A stretch of DNA of 49,803 bases from JBPYFK01 sp051984675 (GCA_051984675.1 JBPYFK010000114.1:1-49803), one strand, 5' to 3'; shown: positions 15,911 to 24,539, numbered from the stretch's first letter. Numbers and translations are program-made. The notes: generated from the sequence alone by a model not told the origin.

Positions 15911-17287
15911 ATGCGAACCCCCAAGGCGGCGTACCGGTGGGACATTTCCGCTTTAGCAGTAGCCTTGGGGCTGGTGGGGCTCGCGTTCTGGGTGGGCGCG
16001 CGGCTGAACGAACGCGGAGTGCCGCTGTATGCCGGCGCGGCGCCGCTCTACGCCGTATGGGGTCCGCACCTGGGGATCGGCACTCCGTTCGCGATCGCGG
16101 TGGCCGGTGTCGTGGTCGCCTGCGGACCCGCCGCCGCGGCCAGGCTGGGTTGGCGGCCGTTGTTGCTACTCGCGTACGTGATTGCGGTCGCGTGGACGAT
16201 CTCGCTGGCGCTCATCGACGGGTGGCAGGCGGGCGTGGCGAGCCGGCTCGTGAATCCGCACGAGTACCTGCACGAGGTCCCCGGAGTCACCGACATTCCG
16301 GCGATGCTGCGCGGGTTTTCCGGCCGCATCCTCGATTTCCAGCCACACGCGTGGACCACCCACGTGGCCGGCCACCCGCCGGGCGCGCTCCTCGTGTTCG
16401 TGTGGCTGGACCGGATCGGGCTCGGCGGCGGAGGCGCAGCGGGACTGGTGTGCATCGCGGTCGGCTGCGCCGCGGCCGTGGCCGTGCCCGTGACCGTGCG
16501 CGCGGTTGCCAGCACGCGATGTCCGACGAGGGCCTCCTCGCTCGCACGGGCGTGCGTGCCGTTCATGGTGTTGTTTCCGGGAGCGGTATGGATCGGCGTG
16601 TCCGCGGACGCGGTCTTCACCGGGGTAACCGCGACCGGTGCGGCGTGCCTGGCTCTGGGCGCCGCAGCCGGTCCCGGCCGGATGCGCCGGCCACTGTGGT
16701 GCGGTGTGGGCGGTGCGCTCCTGGGCTTCTCGATCTACCTCTCCTACGGATTGCTGCTTTTCGGGGTCATCGCCGTGGCCGTCGCGGTCGTCGCCGCGCC
16801 GCCAGGCCAGTGGTGGCGTGCCCTGGCGGCGGTTGCGCCCGGCGCCATCGCAGTGATCGCGGCTTTCACCGCCGCCGGCTTCTGGTGGTCGGACGGCTAC
16901 CAGCGCGTGGTGACGCGCTACTACCAGGGCATTGGGGCCGTGCGCCCCTACGGGTACTGGGTGTGGGCGAACCTCGCGTGCCTGGTCCTCGCCGTCGGAC
17001 CGGTGATCGCCCCGAGCCTCCGGCGTGCCGTGGCGCGTCTACGCCGCCCTGCCGACTCCCCCGGTCTCCTCGCGGTGGCGGTCGTTCCGCTCGCTGCGGG
17101 GCTCGCCGTAGCCCTAGCGGACGTCTCAGGGTTGAGCAAAGCCGAGACGGAACGCATCTGGCTGCCGTTCGCCGTCTGGTTGCTCGTCGGAACGGCGCTC
17201 CTCCCGCCCAGGTCTCGGCGCTGGTGGCTGTCCGGGCAGGCGGTCGTCGCGCTGCTCGTCAACCACCTGTTCGTGACCTACTGGTAA
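15911..17287 (+). CDS. Polytopic membrane protein, GT-C-like
   Basis: A 458-residue protein with about 10-12 hydrophobic segments. A soluble loop (residues about 120-160) contains HEYLHEVPGVTDIPAML and AWTTHVAGHPPGALLVFVWLDRIG, resembling the first extracytoplasmic loop of GT-C lipid-linked sugar transferases, where acidic and His residues sit. No named family could be assigned with certainty. GAGGTGG lies about 6 bases before the ATG used here; two GTG codons just upstream are alternatives. It is divergent from the GT2 gene and directly upstream of the two-component pair, suggesting joint expression. Confidence 0.72.
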   Translation: MRTPKAAYRWDISALAVALGLVGLAFWVGARLNERGVPLYAGAAPLYAVWGPHLGIGTPFAIAVAGVVVACGPAAAARLGWRPLLLLAYVIAVAWTISLALIDGWQAGVASRLVNPHEYLHEVPGVTDIPAMLRGFSGRILDFQPHAWTTHVAGHPPGALLVFVWLDRIGLGGGGAAGLVCIAVGCAAAVAVPVTVRAVASTRCPTRASSLARACVPFMVLFPGAVWIGVSADAVFTGVTATGAACLALGAAAGPGRMRRPLWCGVGGALLGFSIYLSYGLLLFGVIAVAVAVVAAPPGQWWRALAAVAPGAIAVIAAFTAAGFWWSDGYQRVVTRYYQGIGAVRPYGYWVWANLACLVLAVGPVIAPSLRRAVARLRRPADSPGLLAVAVVPLAAGLAVALADVSGLSKAETERIWLPFAVWLLVGTALLPPRSRRWWLSGQAVVALLVNHLFVTYW

Positions 17288-17312
17288 CTCATCCGAGGGC
17301 ACTGGTAACCCT

Positions 17313-18050
17313 GTGTTGAAGTGCAACGATGTGCTCGTGAACGGTCAGCCGACCGGTGGCTCGCCGGCTCGCATCCTGGTCGTCGACGACGACGCTACGG
17401 TGCGTGACGTCGTGCACCGCTACCTGGAGCGAGCCGGCCACGACGTCCTTCTCGCTAGTGACGGTGAGACCGCCCTGGGACTGCTGGTGCGGCACCACCC
17501 GGACCTCGTGGTCCTGGACCTGATGCTGCCCGGTATGGATGGCGTTGAGGTCTGCCGGCGCATCCGCTCGTCGGGAACCACGCCGGTGGTCATGCTGACC
17601 GCGCTCGGGGAGGAACCGGATCGCATCAAGGGCCTGCTCACCGGCGCCGACGACTACGTCGTCAAACCCTTCAGCCCGCGCGAGCTGACCCTGCGGGTGG
17701 CGTCGGTGCTGCGCCGCTACCGGCAGGTGGCCGCGCCACGTGGTGGCGCCGTGCTCACCGACGCGGGCCTGGTGCTGGACACGGGCGCGCGCACGGCGCG
17801 GCTGGGCGAGACCGAACTCGGGTTGGCGATCCGGGAGTTCGACCTGCTCGCGTTCTTCCTCACCCATCCCCATCAGGCGTTTTCCCGTACGGAGCTGCTC
17901 AACCAGGTGTGGGGGTGGGACTTCGGCGACCGCTCCACCGTCACCGTTCACGTACGGCGCCTGCGGGAAAAGATCGAGCGTGATCCCGGCAATCCGCGCC
18001 GGATCGTGACGGTGTGGGGCGTTGGGTACCGCTACGACGGGGAGAACTAG
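17313..18050 (+). CDS. OmpR/PhoB-type response regulator
   Basis: A DNA-binding response regulator of up to 245 residues. The receiver domain opens ILVVDDDATVRDVV with the acidic pair, carries the phosphoacceptor in VVLDLMLPGMDG, then the conserved Thr in VVMLTAL and the Lys in DDYVVKPFSPREL. The C-terminal winged helix shows FSRTELLNQVWGWDF, then TVTVHVRRLREKIE and IVTVWGVGYRY. Several GTG starts lie close together (17313, 17331, 17337) without a strong ribosome binding site. The first is used here, and the true start may be up to 8 codons later. The kinase gene starts 2 bases after its stop. Confidence 0.9.
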   Translation: MLKCNDVLVNGQPTGGSPARILVVDDDATVRDVVHRYLERAGHDVLLASDGETALGLLVRHHPDLVVLDLMLPGMDGVEVCRRIRSSGTTPVVMLTALGEEPDRIKGLLTGADDYVVKPFSPRELTLRVASVLRRYRQVAAPRGGAVLTDAGLVLDTGARTARLGETELGLAIREFDLLAFFLTHPHQAFSRTELLNQVWGWDFGDRSTVTVHVRRLREKIERDPGNPRRIVTVWGVGYRYDGEN

Positions 18051-18052
18051 TC

Positions 18053-19084
18053 ATGTTGGAGACGTTCGCGCACGTCGCACCGTATGCGGTGGCGTTCTCG
18101 CTCCCCGTGGCGGTGCTCGGCGCCGTCGTGCTGTACGTCTTGCGCCGGGCGCCGCTGTCGGTGGCGATGACGGTCCTGGTGCTGATCCCGATCGCGGCCA
18201 CGCTCGGCGGAGTGCTCGCGGTCACCGGATTCATGTTCTCCACCCAGCTCACCGTGACGCTGGTGGTGTGCGTCGCGGTAGCGGCGGTCACCGTACCCGT
18301 GGCGATCGTGCTGGGACACGTGCTGTCCCGGCAGGCCGTGTGGGAGCGGGAGGCCCGCGAGCGGGAACGCGCGGTCGAGGACTCGCGACGCGAGCTGGTC
18401 GCCTGGATCAGCCACGATCTGCGCACGCCCCTGGCCGGGGTACGCGCCATGGCCGAGGCGCTGACCGATGGCGTCGTGGACCGGCGCGGCGAGGTGGTCG
18501 ACTACGCCCGGCGCATCGGCTTGGAGGTCGAGCACCTGTCCGGCATGGTGGATGACCTCTTCGAACTCTCCCGCATCACCGCCGGTGCCCTGACGATCAC
18601 TCCGGCGGCAATCCCGCTGCGCGATGTGATCAGCGAGGCGGCCGAGGCCGAGCGGCTGGTCGCGGCCCGCCGAGGGGTCGAGCTGGAGGTGCGGGCGGAA
18701 TCCTGGCCGGTGGTGTGGGGCAGTGACCCTGAACTCGTTCGTGTCGTTCGGAACCTGGTCAACAACGCGGTCCGGCACACTCCGGCCTCCGGTACCGTTC
18801 TGGTGACCATCGGTCAGGACGGCACGCACGCGATGGTGTCAGTGCAGGACGCATGCGGCGGCATTCCCGAAGCGGAGCTGGGGCGGGTCTTCGACATCGG
18901 GTTTCGCGGTAACCACGCGCGGGGCCGCGAACTCGGCGACACCCCGGAGAACCGGCCGTCCGGCGCGGGTCTCGGGCTGGCTATCACGCGCGGCCTCGTC
19001 GAGGTCCATAGTGGACAGATTACGGTCAGGAACGCCGCGCCGGGCTGCCGGTTCGACGTCCGCCTCCACCTCGCCGCTACGTGA
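18053..19084 (+). CDS. Sensor histidine kinase, partner of the preceding regulator
   Basis: A 343-residue membrane kinase. Three hydrophobic segments lie within residues 8-90 with hardly any extracytoplasmic loop, so it probably senses a membrane-embedded or envelope signal. The dimerisation/phosphoacceptor helix has LVAWISHDLRTPLAGVRAMAEAL. The ATPase domain carries the N box NLVNNAVRHTP, DACGGIPEAELGRVFD (an N-to-C change in the usual D-x-G, reading DACGG) and GAGLGLAITRGLVEVHSG. GGGGAGAA lies 8 bases before the ATG. The last 8 bases overlap the convergent epimerase gene. Confidence 0.9.
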   Translation: MLETFAHVAPYAVAFSLPVAVLGAVVLYVLRRAPLSVAMTVLVLIPIAATLGGVLAVTGFMFSTQLTVTLVVCVAVAAVTVPVAIVLGHVLSRQAVWEREARERERAVEDSRRELVAWISHDLRTPLAGVRAMAEALTDGVVDRRGEVVDYARRIGLEVEHLSGMVDDLFELSRITAGALTITPAAIPLRDVISEAAEAERLVAARRGVELEVRAESWPVVWGSDPELVRVVRNLVNNAVRHTPASGTVLVTIGQDGTHAMVSVQDACGGIPEAELGRVFDIGFRGNHARGRELGDTPENRPSGAGLGLAITRGLVEVHSGQITVRNAAPGCRFDVRLHLAAT

Positions 19085-20150
19085 CGGGGTCCGCACGGAC
19101 GGCGGCGGACTCCCGCATGGGCGCGGTCGCGAACGCGGCGATGCCTTCGGCGAATCCCACCGACGCCGAGAACCCCAGCACGCGGCGGGCCTTGCCAGGA
19201 TCGGCCACGACGTGCCGCACGTCGGTCGGCCGCGCGCCACCGACCACCTGGGGAGCCGGACCGTTCATGGCACGCGCGAGTTCGTGGGCGAGTTCACCGA
19301 CGGTGTGCGGGGTGCCGGAGCAGATGTTGACCGCTTCCATCGTTCCCGGTTCCGGGGGTTGCCCGAGAGCGAGGACGTTCGCTCGCGCCACGTCGGTGAC
19401 ATGCACGAAGTCCCGTTTCTGCGCGCCGTCCTCAAGCACCTGGGGAGCCTGCCCGCCTTCCAGCGCGGACCGGAAAAGCGACGCCACGCCGGCATACGGA
19501 GTGTCTCTGGGCATCCACGGGCCGTAGATGTTGTGGTAGCGCAACGCCCACACGCTGGCCCCGGTCTGCCTCGCCCACACTGCCGCCAGATGTTCCTGGG
19601 CAAGCTTGGTCGCCGCGTAGACGCTGCGGGGATCAGCGTGCGCCTGCTCGGGAACAAGCTCCGGGCTCAGGACGGACCCGCAGGCCGGGCATCTCGGGTC
19701 GTACTGACCGGCTCGGATATCCGCTTCACGACGCGAATCCGGCGCGGTCACGCCGTGCGTGCCACAGCGGTAGCGCCCCTCGCCGTAGATCACCATCGAG
19801 GAGGCCAGAACCAGGTGCCGGATGCCACGCCGATGCATCGCGGCCAGCAGCACAGCGGTGGCGTGCACGTTGTGGGCAGTGTAGTCCGGGCCATCGCTGG
19901 GATCTTGACCATGCCCGACCATCGCGGCCTGGTGGCAGACGGCATCTATACCGTCCAATAAGGACTCTACGCGTTCGGCGTCCCTCAGGTCACCGGTCAC
20001 GACCGGGTACCGGCTCGCGCTGCCGGTGGTCGGACCGTGCGCTTGCGGCAACCACGCATCCACGAGCACGACCTCGTGTCCAGCTTGGACAGCGACGTCC
20101 GCGACATGTCCTCCTACGAAGCCGCCGCCCCCGGTGATGAGAACTCGCAT
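19077..20150 (-). CDS. NAD-dependent epimerase/dehydratase with Cys-containing insert
   Basis: A 357-residue extended short-chain dehydrogenase acting on nucleotide sugars. It has the GGGGFVGGHVAD nucleotide motif (residues 7-18), SS at 117-118 before MVIYGEG, and the catalytic Y178-x3-K182 (YAATK). An unusual insert at about 127-160 holds C129, H132, C154 and C157 (CGTHG and CPACGS), which looks like a small zinc-binding knuckle. KRDFVHVTDVARAN and the late VNICSG are typical of the family. Substrate is unknown; the surrounding GT2 and DUF2064 genes suggest glycan or glycolipid assembly. There is no Shine-Dalgarno sequence, but a -10-like TACGCT ends 7 bases before the ATG, suggesting a leaderless mRNA. 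Confidence 0.88.
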   Translation of the reverse strand: MRVLITGGGGFVGGHVADVAVQAGHEVVLVDAWLPQAHGPTTGSASRYPVVTGDLRDAERVESLLDGIDAVCHQAAMVGHGQDPSDGPDYTAHNVHATAVLLAAMHRRGIRHLVLASSMVIYGEGRYRCGTHGVTAPDSRREADIRAGQYDPRCPACGSVLSPELVPEQAHADPRSVYAATKLAQEHLAAVWARQTGASVWALRYHNIYGPWMPRDTPYAGVASLFRSALEGGQAPQVLEDGAQKRDFVHVTDVARANVLALGQPPEPGTMEAVNICSGTPHTVGELAHELARAMNGPAPQVVGGARPTDVRHVVADPGKARRVLGFSASVGFAEGIAAFATAPMRESAAVRADPVT

Positions 20151-20157
20151 ACGACCG

Positions 20158-20163
20158 AGCGTA
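20158..20163 (-). promoter_or_regulatory. -10 element TACGCT for a leaderless epimerase transcript
   Basis: On the minus strand TACGCT is followed by seven bases and then the ATG of the epimerase, the spacing seen in leaderless actinobacterial promoters where transcription starts at the A of the start codon. No Shine-Dalgarno sequence is present. Confidence 0.5.
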
Positions 20164-20177
20164 GGCAGGCACGGGTG

Positions 20178-20834
20178 TCACCGCTCGGGGAAGCGGCGAC
20201 CCGTCACAGAACCGTCAGATTTTCCCGCCTGCTCGCCAGGGTCCCCCTCACGGCCAGCCAGCACGCCGCGCAGGAGGTCGATGAGCCGGTCCGGCGTCAC
20301 CTTGGGGTCGACCAGCCGCCGGATGGCCAGGCCGATGACGAGGTTGACAGCGGCGTCCGCGAGGTCTCTCGCCGGCACCACTGCCGGGAAGCCGCTCGCG
20401 GCGAGCTGATCCTCGATCATCCCCGCGATGCGGTCGACGGCGGAGCGCTGCCGGTCCGCCTCCGCGGCGACCAGCGCGTCACTGGCCCGCGCGTCGACGG
20501 CGAATTCGAGTTCCAGGCGGGGCCATCCTGAGTCCATGGCCCGCTCGGCCCAGTCACGCAGCGCGTCCAGCCTGGCGTTCACCGCGCCCGATCCCGCGAT
20601 GATCTCGCCCAGCTCCCCCATCCGCTCACGCTGGATCTCCCCCAGCACCACCAGAGCCATCTCGGCCTTGCTGCCGAAGTTCGAGTACACCGCGCCCGTG
20701 GTGAAGCCCGCCGCCTCGGCCACCTTGGCGATCGAGGTGGCCTGGTAGCCCTCCCGCAGGAACAGCTCGCGGGCGGTACTCAGCAGCGACTGACGGTTAC
20801 GCGTCTGGCTCTCGGCTCGGGTCAGGCGCCCCAT
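20178..20834 (-). CDS. TetR family transcriptional regulator
   Basis: A 218-residue regulator. The N-terminal helix-turn-helix domain is plain: RQSLLSTARELFLREGYQATSIAKVAEAAGFTTGAVYSNFGSKAEMAL. The C-terminal ligand domain is divergent, with RLELEFAVDARASDALV, as in regulators of lipid or drug-related genes. The target is unknown. The ATG at MGRLTRAES was chosen because TACGAT lies six bases upstream (a leaderless arrangement) and the longer N-terminus is not family-like. It ends 27 bases before the epimerase start on the same strand. Confidence 0.88.
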   Translation of the reverse strand: MGRLTRAESQTRNRQSLLSTARELFLREGYQATSIAKVAEAAGFTTGAVYSNFGSKAEMALVVLGEIQRERMGELGEIIAGSGAVNARLDALRDWAERAMDSGWPRLELEFAVDARASDALVAAEADRQRSAVDRIAGMIEDQLAASGFPAVVPARDLADAAVNLVIGLAIRRLVDPKVTPDRLIDLLRGVLAGREGDPGEQAGKSDGSVTGRRFPER

Positions 20835-21218
20835 GCCGGCATCGTAAAGGTTGACATTATCTGGATACTGGCGATTCTTGAATATCACTACTATCCGAAT
20901 TCTCGGAGAACGGTGTCCGCCATCCGCTGATCACCGGCGATCCGCGGCGGTCGGCGGAATGGGCGCCGTCGCCGCACTCCAGTCCACCCGTCGCATCTGC
21001 GCATCGGCGGAATGATCCTGATCTCTGCCTCGCTGGCGAAACTCTGTCTCTTCGATCTGGCCACATTGGACGGATCTGCGCGCGTGGTCGCATTCCTGCG
21101 CGTCGATCTGGTTCTCTTAGCGGCCGGAGTCCGGTACGCGCGGCTCATCGACACAGTGCAGTCCGTTGACAAGCCCTTGACACCAATGGTTAACCGGAGC
21201 GCCCCGCGTTCTGACCGG
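20835..21218. other. Intergenic region upstream of the TetR gene
   Basis: About 380 bases with no supportable gene. It contains the TetR promoter side and TTGACA-like hexamers near 21168 and 21178 on the plus strand. A 12-base palindrome CTGACCGGTCAG (21211-21222) straddles the stop of the histidine phosphatase gene. No clear TetR operator was identified. Confidence 0.45.
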
Positions 21219-21806
21219 TCAGGCGTCTTCGCCGGGAGGCGTAAGTGGGTGACCGGTTTCGCGTAGCGTCCACCGGTTTCCGCCGCCGGACAGCCAGGTG
21301 TGCGACAGCGGTGAGACATCGATGCGCCAGAACGATTCCGGTGGCACGTGAAGCGCGTGCAGGACGGCGGCGCGGATGACCGCAGAATGCGTGATCACGG
21401 CGATACGCCCAGATGTGGTACCCCATCCGTCGAGCCAATCGCCCACCCGGTCCAGAAGATCGCGCACGGATTCGCCGCCGTGGGGCGCTGCGGCGGGATC
21501 GGTCAACCATGCCCGCAAAGCAGCCGGTTCCGCGTGCTCGATCTCGGAGAGTGCGCACCCGCGCCAGCTGCCGACATCCAGATCGGCTACCGCCGGATCG
21601 ATTCTCGGTTCGAGGCTGAGCCCGGCTGCCGTTTCCTGGCAACGACGCTCGGGACCGCTGCGGACTTCGTCGAGGCGATACAGGGCACCGACTGCCGCTT
21701 GGGCTCGGGCGTAGCCGTGGTGGTCCAGGGATTCATCGTCGGGGAACCGTGCGGCGCGTGTGGCGGCGGTCGGCGCGTGGCTGACCAGGATGAGGCGGGT
21801 GGTCAT
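21219..21806 (-). CDS. Histidine phosphatase family protein (CobC-like)
   Basis: A 195-residue phosphoglycerate-mutase-fold protein. The family RHG motif has become SHAPT (LILVSHAPTAATR), with the catalytic His kept but the Arg before it replaced by Ser. The C-terminal IAVITHSAVIRAAVLHAL supplies the second catalytic His, and LDVGSWRGCALSEIE is the usual middle block. It sits divergently next to a cobalamin riboswitch, so an alpha-ribazole-phosphate phosphatase (CobC-like) role is plausible. This is inference from context. No clear ribosome binding site precedes the chosen ATG. Confidence 0.82.
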   Translation of the reverse strand: MTTRLILVSHAPTAATRAARFPDDESLDHHGYARAQAAVGALYRLDEVRSGPERRCQETAAGLSLEPRIDPAVADLDVGSWRGCALSEIEHAEPAALRAWLTDPAAAPHGGESVRDLLDRVGDWLDGWGTTSGRIAVITHSAVIRAAVLHALHVPPESFWRIDVSPLSHTWLSGGGNRWTLRETGHPLTPPGEDA

Positions 21807-21894
21807 CCGGGACGGAACTCTCAAGATCGGGGCGCGTCTGGCGTGACCATGGTCTCGCAACCGGTTCGGTCGATTGACGCCGACACGACGCCGC

Positions 21895-22015
21895 GCCTAA
21901 CGTCAGGCGACCGAGCGAGCGGAGTAAGCCGGTGCAAGCCCGGCACGGTCGCGCCACTGTAAACGGCACCACGCGACAACCACGTGTGAGCCGTGAGTCA
22001 GACACTCCCCCGCTC
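21895..22015 (+). promoter_or_regulatory. Cobalamin riboswitch
   Basis: The cobalamin-riboswitch core is evident: AAGCCGGTGCAAGCCCGGCAC runs into GGTCGCGCCACTGTA (21926-21962), followed by a variable arm and the closing GAGTCAGACACTC near 21995-22009. It lies on the plus strand directly upstream of cbtB, 47 bases before its start codon, and should lower cbtB-cbtA expression when adenosylcobalamin or another cobalamin is abundant. Outer boundaries are approximate. Confidence 0.92.
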
Positions 22016-22061
22016 TGATCGCCATCTGTCAGGGTCGCGTCAACCCGAGGAGGTCTCCGAC

Positions 22062-22277
22062 ATGAGCGTCATGTCTGCCGCGCCTGTTCCCGCTCCCATT
22101 CCCGCCCGCATTCCGTTGCGCGAGGTCCTGCCCTGGGCCGTCTTCGCCGGTGCGCTGGCGCTGGTGCTGCTGTACTTCGTCGGCGCCGAACAGGGCGCGA
22201 CGTCCATCATCTCCGGCCACTACGTGCACGAATTCGTCCACGACGGCCGGCACCTGCTCGGCTTCCCCTGCCACTGA
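22062..22277 (+). CDS. cbtB: Cobalt transporter subunit CbtB
   Basis: A 71-residue membrane protein with one helix (LPWAVFAGALALVLLYFVG) and the CbtB hallmark C-terminus HYVHEFVHDGRHLLGFPCH, whose His and Cys residues are likely cobalt ligands. CbtB and CbtA are predicted to form a cobalt uptake system found under cobalamin riboswitches. CGAGGAGG lies 8 bases before the ATG. cbtA follows 27 bases downstream. Confidence 0.93.
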   Translation: MSVMSAAPVPAPIPARIPLREVLPWAVFAGALALVLLYFVGAEQGATSIISGHYVHEFVHDGRHLLGFPCH

Positions 22278-22304
22278 CGGACAAACGTAGGGGAAATCAC
22301 AATC

Positions 22305-23060
22305 ATGATGAGAATGCTGTTGGTACGCGGCATGCTCGCGGGGCTCGTGTCCGGATTGCTCGCGCTGGTCTTCGCTTACCTCTTCGGCGAACCATCGGTC
22401 GGCGCCGCGATCGACTTCGAATCGGCGAAACAGGCCGCTGAGGGCCAGGCTTCCGACCCGGAACTGGTCAGCCGCACCGTTCAGAGCACTTTCGGTCTGG
22501 CCACCGGCGTGCTTGTCTACGCCGTCGCGTTCGGGGGCCTGTTCGCAGTGGCGTTCGCGGTGGCCCACGGCCGGCTTGGCCGCCTCAGCGCACGGGCCAC
22601 GGCCGGGGTTGTGGCGTTGGGCGGCTACCTGGCGGCGTTCGTGGTGCCGTTCTTGAAGTATCCCGCCAACCCACCGTCGGTCGGCAGCTCGGACACGATC
22701 AACGAGCGCACCGCCGTGTATTTCGCGATGGTGCTGGCCTCGGTGCTCCTGGCGGTCGCGGCGACCGCCCTGGGCCGACGACTGGCGCCACGCCTGGGTT
22801 CCTGGAACGCGGGACTGCTCGCGGCCGTGGTGTTCATCGTGGCAGCGAGCCTCGTGGCGGTCGAGCTGCCGACGGTCGACGAGGTACCCCAGGGCTTCCC
22901 GGCGGCCGTCTTGTGGAATTTCCGCGTTTCGTCGTTGGGTATCCAACTTGTGATGTGGGCGAGCATGGGCCTGCTCTTCGGTGCGCTGGTGCAACGTCAT
23001 CTCGACGGCAGCCACGCAGCTGGGCGGTCCGCACGGAACGCTTTCGCTTCCGCCCACTGA
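22305..23060 (+). CDS. cbtA: Cobalt transporter subunit CbtA
   Basis: A 251-residue integral membrane protein with about six helices, starting MMRMLLVRGMLAGLVSGLLALVFAYLFGEP as CbtA proteins do. The PFLKYPANPPSVGSSDTINERTAVYF loop is a conserved CbtA feature. It is the second gene of the riboswitch-controlled operon. AGGGGAAA precedes the first ATG by about 11 bases, and the second ATG one codon later is possible. The operon ends at the strong hairpin downstream. Confidence 0.92.
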   Translation: MMRMLLVRGMLAGLVSGLLALVFAYLFGEPSVGAAIDFESAKQAAEGQASDPELVSRTVQSTFGLATGVLVYAVAFGGLFAVAFAVAHGRLGRLSARATAGVVALGGYLAAFVVPFLKYPANPPSVGSSDTINERTAVYFAMVLASVLLAVAATALGRRLAPRLGSWNAGLLAAVVFIVAASLVAVELPTVDEVPQGFPAAVLWNFRVSSLGIQLVMWASMGLLFGALVQRHLDGSHAAGRSARNAFASAH

Positions 23061-23120
23061 CACGGAACGAGCGGCACACCGCAGGGCGGTGCGGACAACT
23101 ACAACTACTGGTGCGTTTGC

Positions 23121-23152
23121 GAATGGCCCCGCCGACTACGGCGGGGCCATTC
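23121..23152. terminator. Strong bidirectional terminator hairpin
   Basis: A 14-bp perfect stem (GAATGGCCCCGCCG with its complement) closes a four-base ACTA loop between cbtA and the 3' end of the convergent ssrA gene. It should serve both strands. Confidence 0.85.
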
Positions 23153-23179
23153 GATCGCTGGACGTTGACATGCCCAAGC

Positions 23180-23549
23180 TGGTGGAGGTGCCGGGAATCG
23201 AACCCGGGTCCTCCGTCGCCTTACCAAGGCTTCTCCGTGCGCAGTTCGCTTCGCCTCTACTCGGCTCCACCGGTCACGCGAACAAGCCGGTGTGACGAGC
23301 CCAGTCGCTGTTTGGTGTCCCCGCAAGCCCCGCGACCGGACTTACGGGTGAGCCTCCTCGCTGATGCCGGATACCGGGACGGAGGCACTCCCGGTCCGAC
23401 AGAGTTGCCCTAGGCTCAGGCAGCCAGGGCGAACTCGCGCTGACTCTTGTCGGCGCTTATTGGTTGACGGCGACGCTTAACGGTGGTCTCCCGCCTGCAC
23501 CGGCACGCTTCCCTTGGCTCAACGAGCGGAGTCGAAACCGTTCACCCCC
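23180..23549 (-). ncRNA. ssrA: Transfer-messenger RNA (tmRNA)
   Basis: About 370 bases on the minus strand. The 5' end GGGGGTGAACGGTTTCGACT is the conserved tmRNA start, and the 3' end GGTTCGATTCCCGGCACCTCCACCA-type arm, with encoded CCA, pairs with it through the acceptor stem GGGGGTG/CACCTCC. The tag frame at 23454-23416 reads ADKSQREFALAA followed by TGA, nearly the mycobacterial tag. With SmpB it rescues stalled ribosomes and marks nascent peptides for proteolysis. smpB lies 1.8 kb away on the same strand. Confidence 0.97.
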
Positions 23550-23660
23550 TGGTCATCCCGGTGGTGCCCTACCGTCCGGTAGGGCGTACCCAACCACTGT
23601 ACGCACTCAGAATAACGTGTGCGCCCGGCTTGATCATTCCCGACCCGATCTGTCCCGCGT

Positions 23661-24539
23661 TCATGACGCACCGGCAATCAACGCGATCGACACCATCGCC
23701 AGCGCGAGACCCATCTGCTGCGTCCGTCCCGCGCGCTCCTTCAGCACGATTCTGGCCATCAGCACCGTGGCCGCCGGATACAGCGAGGCCAGGACGCTGA
23801 CCAGGGAAAGCATTCCCGCCTGCAGCGCGTACAGCATCGCGACGCTGGCGAGCACGTCGAGCGCCCCGGCCGCGAGCGCCAACGCCCCGGCACTCTGGCG
23901 GGCCAGCCGCACCCGCCCTGTCACAGCGGCAGCAGCGAGCACTGTCAACGCGGCCACCACACGCGACACGAACAGCGGCCAGAGCCCGGTCCCCGCCGGT
24001 ACCCGATACAGCAGGACGAAGTACAGCGCGAACATCGTGCCCGAGCCGATCGTGAGCGCCATCACCCATCGGGTGATCTGGACCGGCACGCCCTCGTCGA
24101 CCGCGCTGTGCTCCTCCCGGCTGACCAGCGCCACCGCCGCGACCGCGAGCACCGCCCCGACCAGCGCCCACGGCCCGGGTCGCTCACCGAAGGCCAGCCC
24201 GCCCAGCAGTGGCAAGGCGGCGGTGAGCAGCGCCGTCACCGGGGACACCACGCTCATCGGGCCAGCCGCCAGCGCGGCGTAGAACCACAGCACGGCCAGC
24301 CCACCGGCGACGCCGGAGGCCGCGCCCCACCCCACGGCTTCCAGATTCACGCTGCCGCCCGCGACCGGCGCGACGAACACCATCAGCACGGCACTGACCG
24401 GATACGACAGCAGGACGACGTGCAGCACGTGCGTACGGCGCGACGCCAGCCCGCCGACAAAGTCGCTGAGACCGTAGCCAAGGGCCGCGATCAGCGCGAG
24501 GATGAAAGCCACCACCGGGTCATGCTCGGGGTTGCTCAT
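23661..24539 (-). CDS. EamA/DMT family transporter
   Basis: A 292-residue protein with ten hydrophobic helices in two EamA repeats. The first begins VVAFILALIAALGYGLSDFVGG and the second begins WVMALTIGSGTMFALYFVLLY. Such proteins export or import small metabolites, and the substrate is not predictable. The start MSNPEHDPV was chosen over a long in-frame extension that lacks membrane character, although its ribosome binding site is weak. It stands between ssrA and a divergent methyltransferase gene. Confidence 0.87.
   Translation of the reverse strand: MSNPEHDPVVAFILALIAALGYGLSDFVGGLASRRTHVLHVVLLSYPVSAVLMVFVAPVAGGSVNLEAVGWGAASGVAGGLAVLWFYAALAAGPMSVVSPVTALLTAALPLLGGLAFGERPGPWALVGAVLAVAAVALVSREEHSAVDEGVPVQITRWVMALTIGSGTMFALYFVLLYRVPAGTGLWPLFVSRVVAALTVLAAAAVTGRVRLARQSAGALALAAGALDVLASVAMLYALQAGMLSLVSVLASLYPAATVLMARIVLKERAGRTQQMGLALAMVSIALIAGAS

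Noticed and set aside
21012..21266. 84-codon plus-strand frame starting MILISASLAKLCLFDL
   Set aside because: No Shine-Dalgarno sequence or family match. It runs into the histidine phosphatase gene on the other strand.
23464..24282. Plus-strand frame over the ssrA/EamA region (272 codons)
   Set aside because: Overlaps the tmRNA and the antisense of a clear ten-helix transporter.
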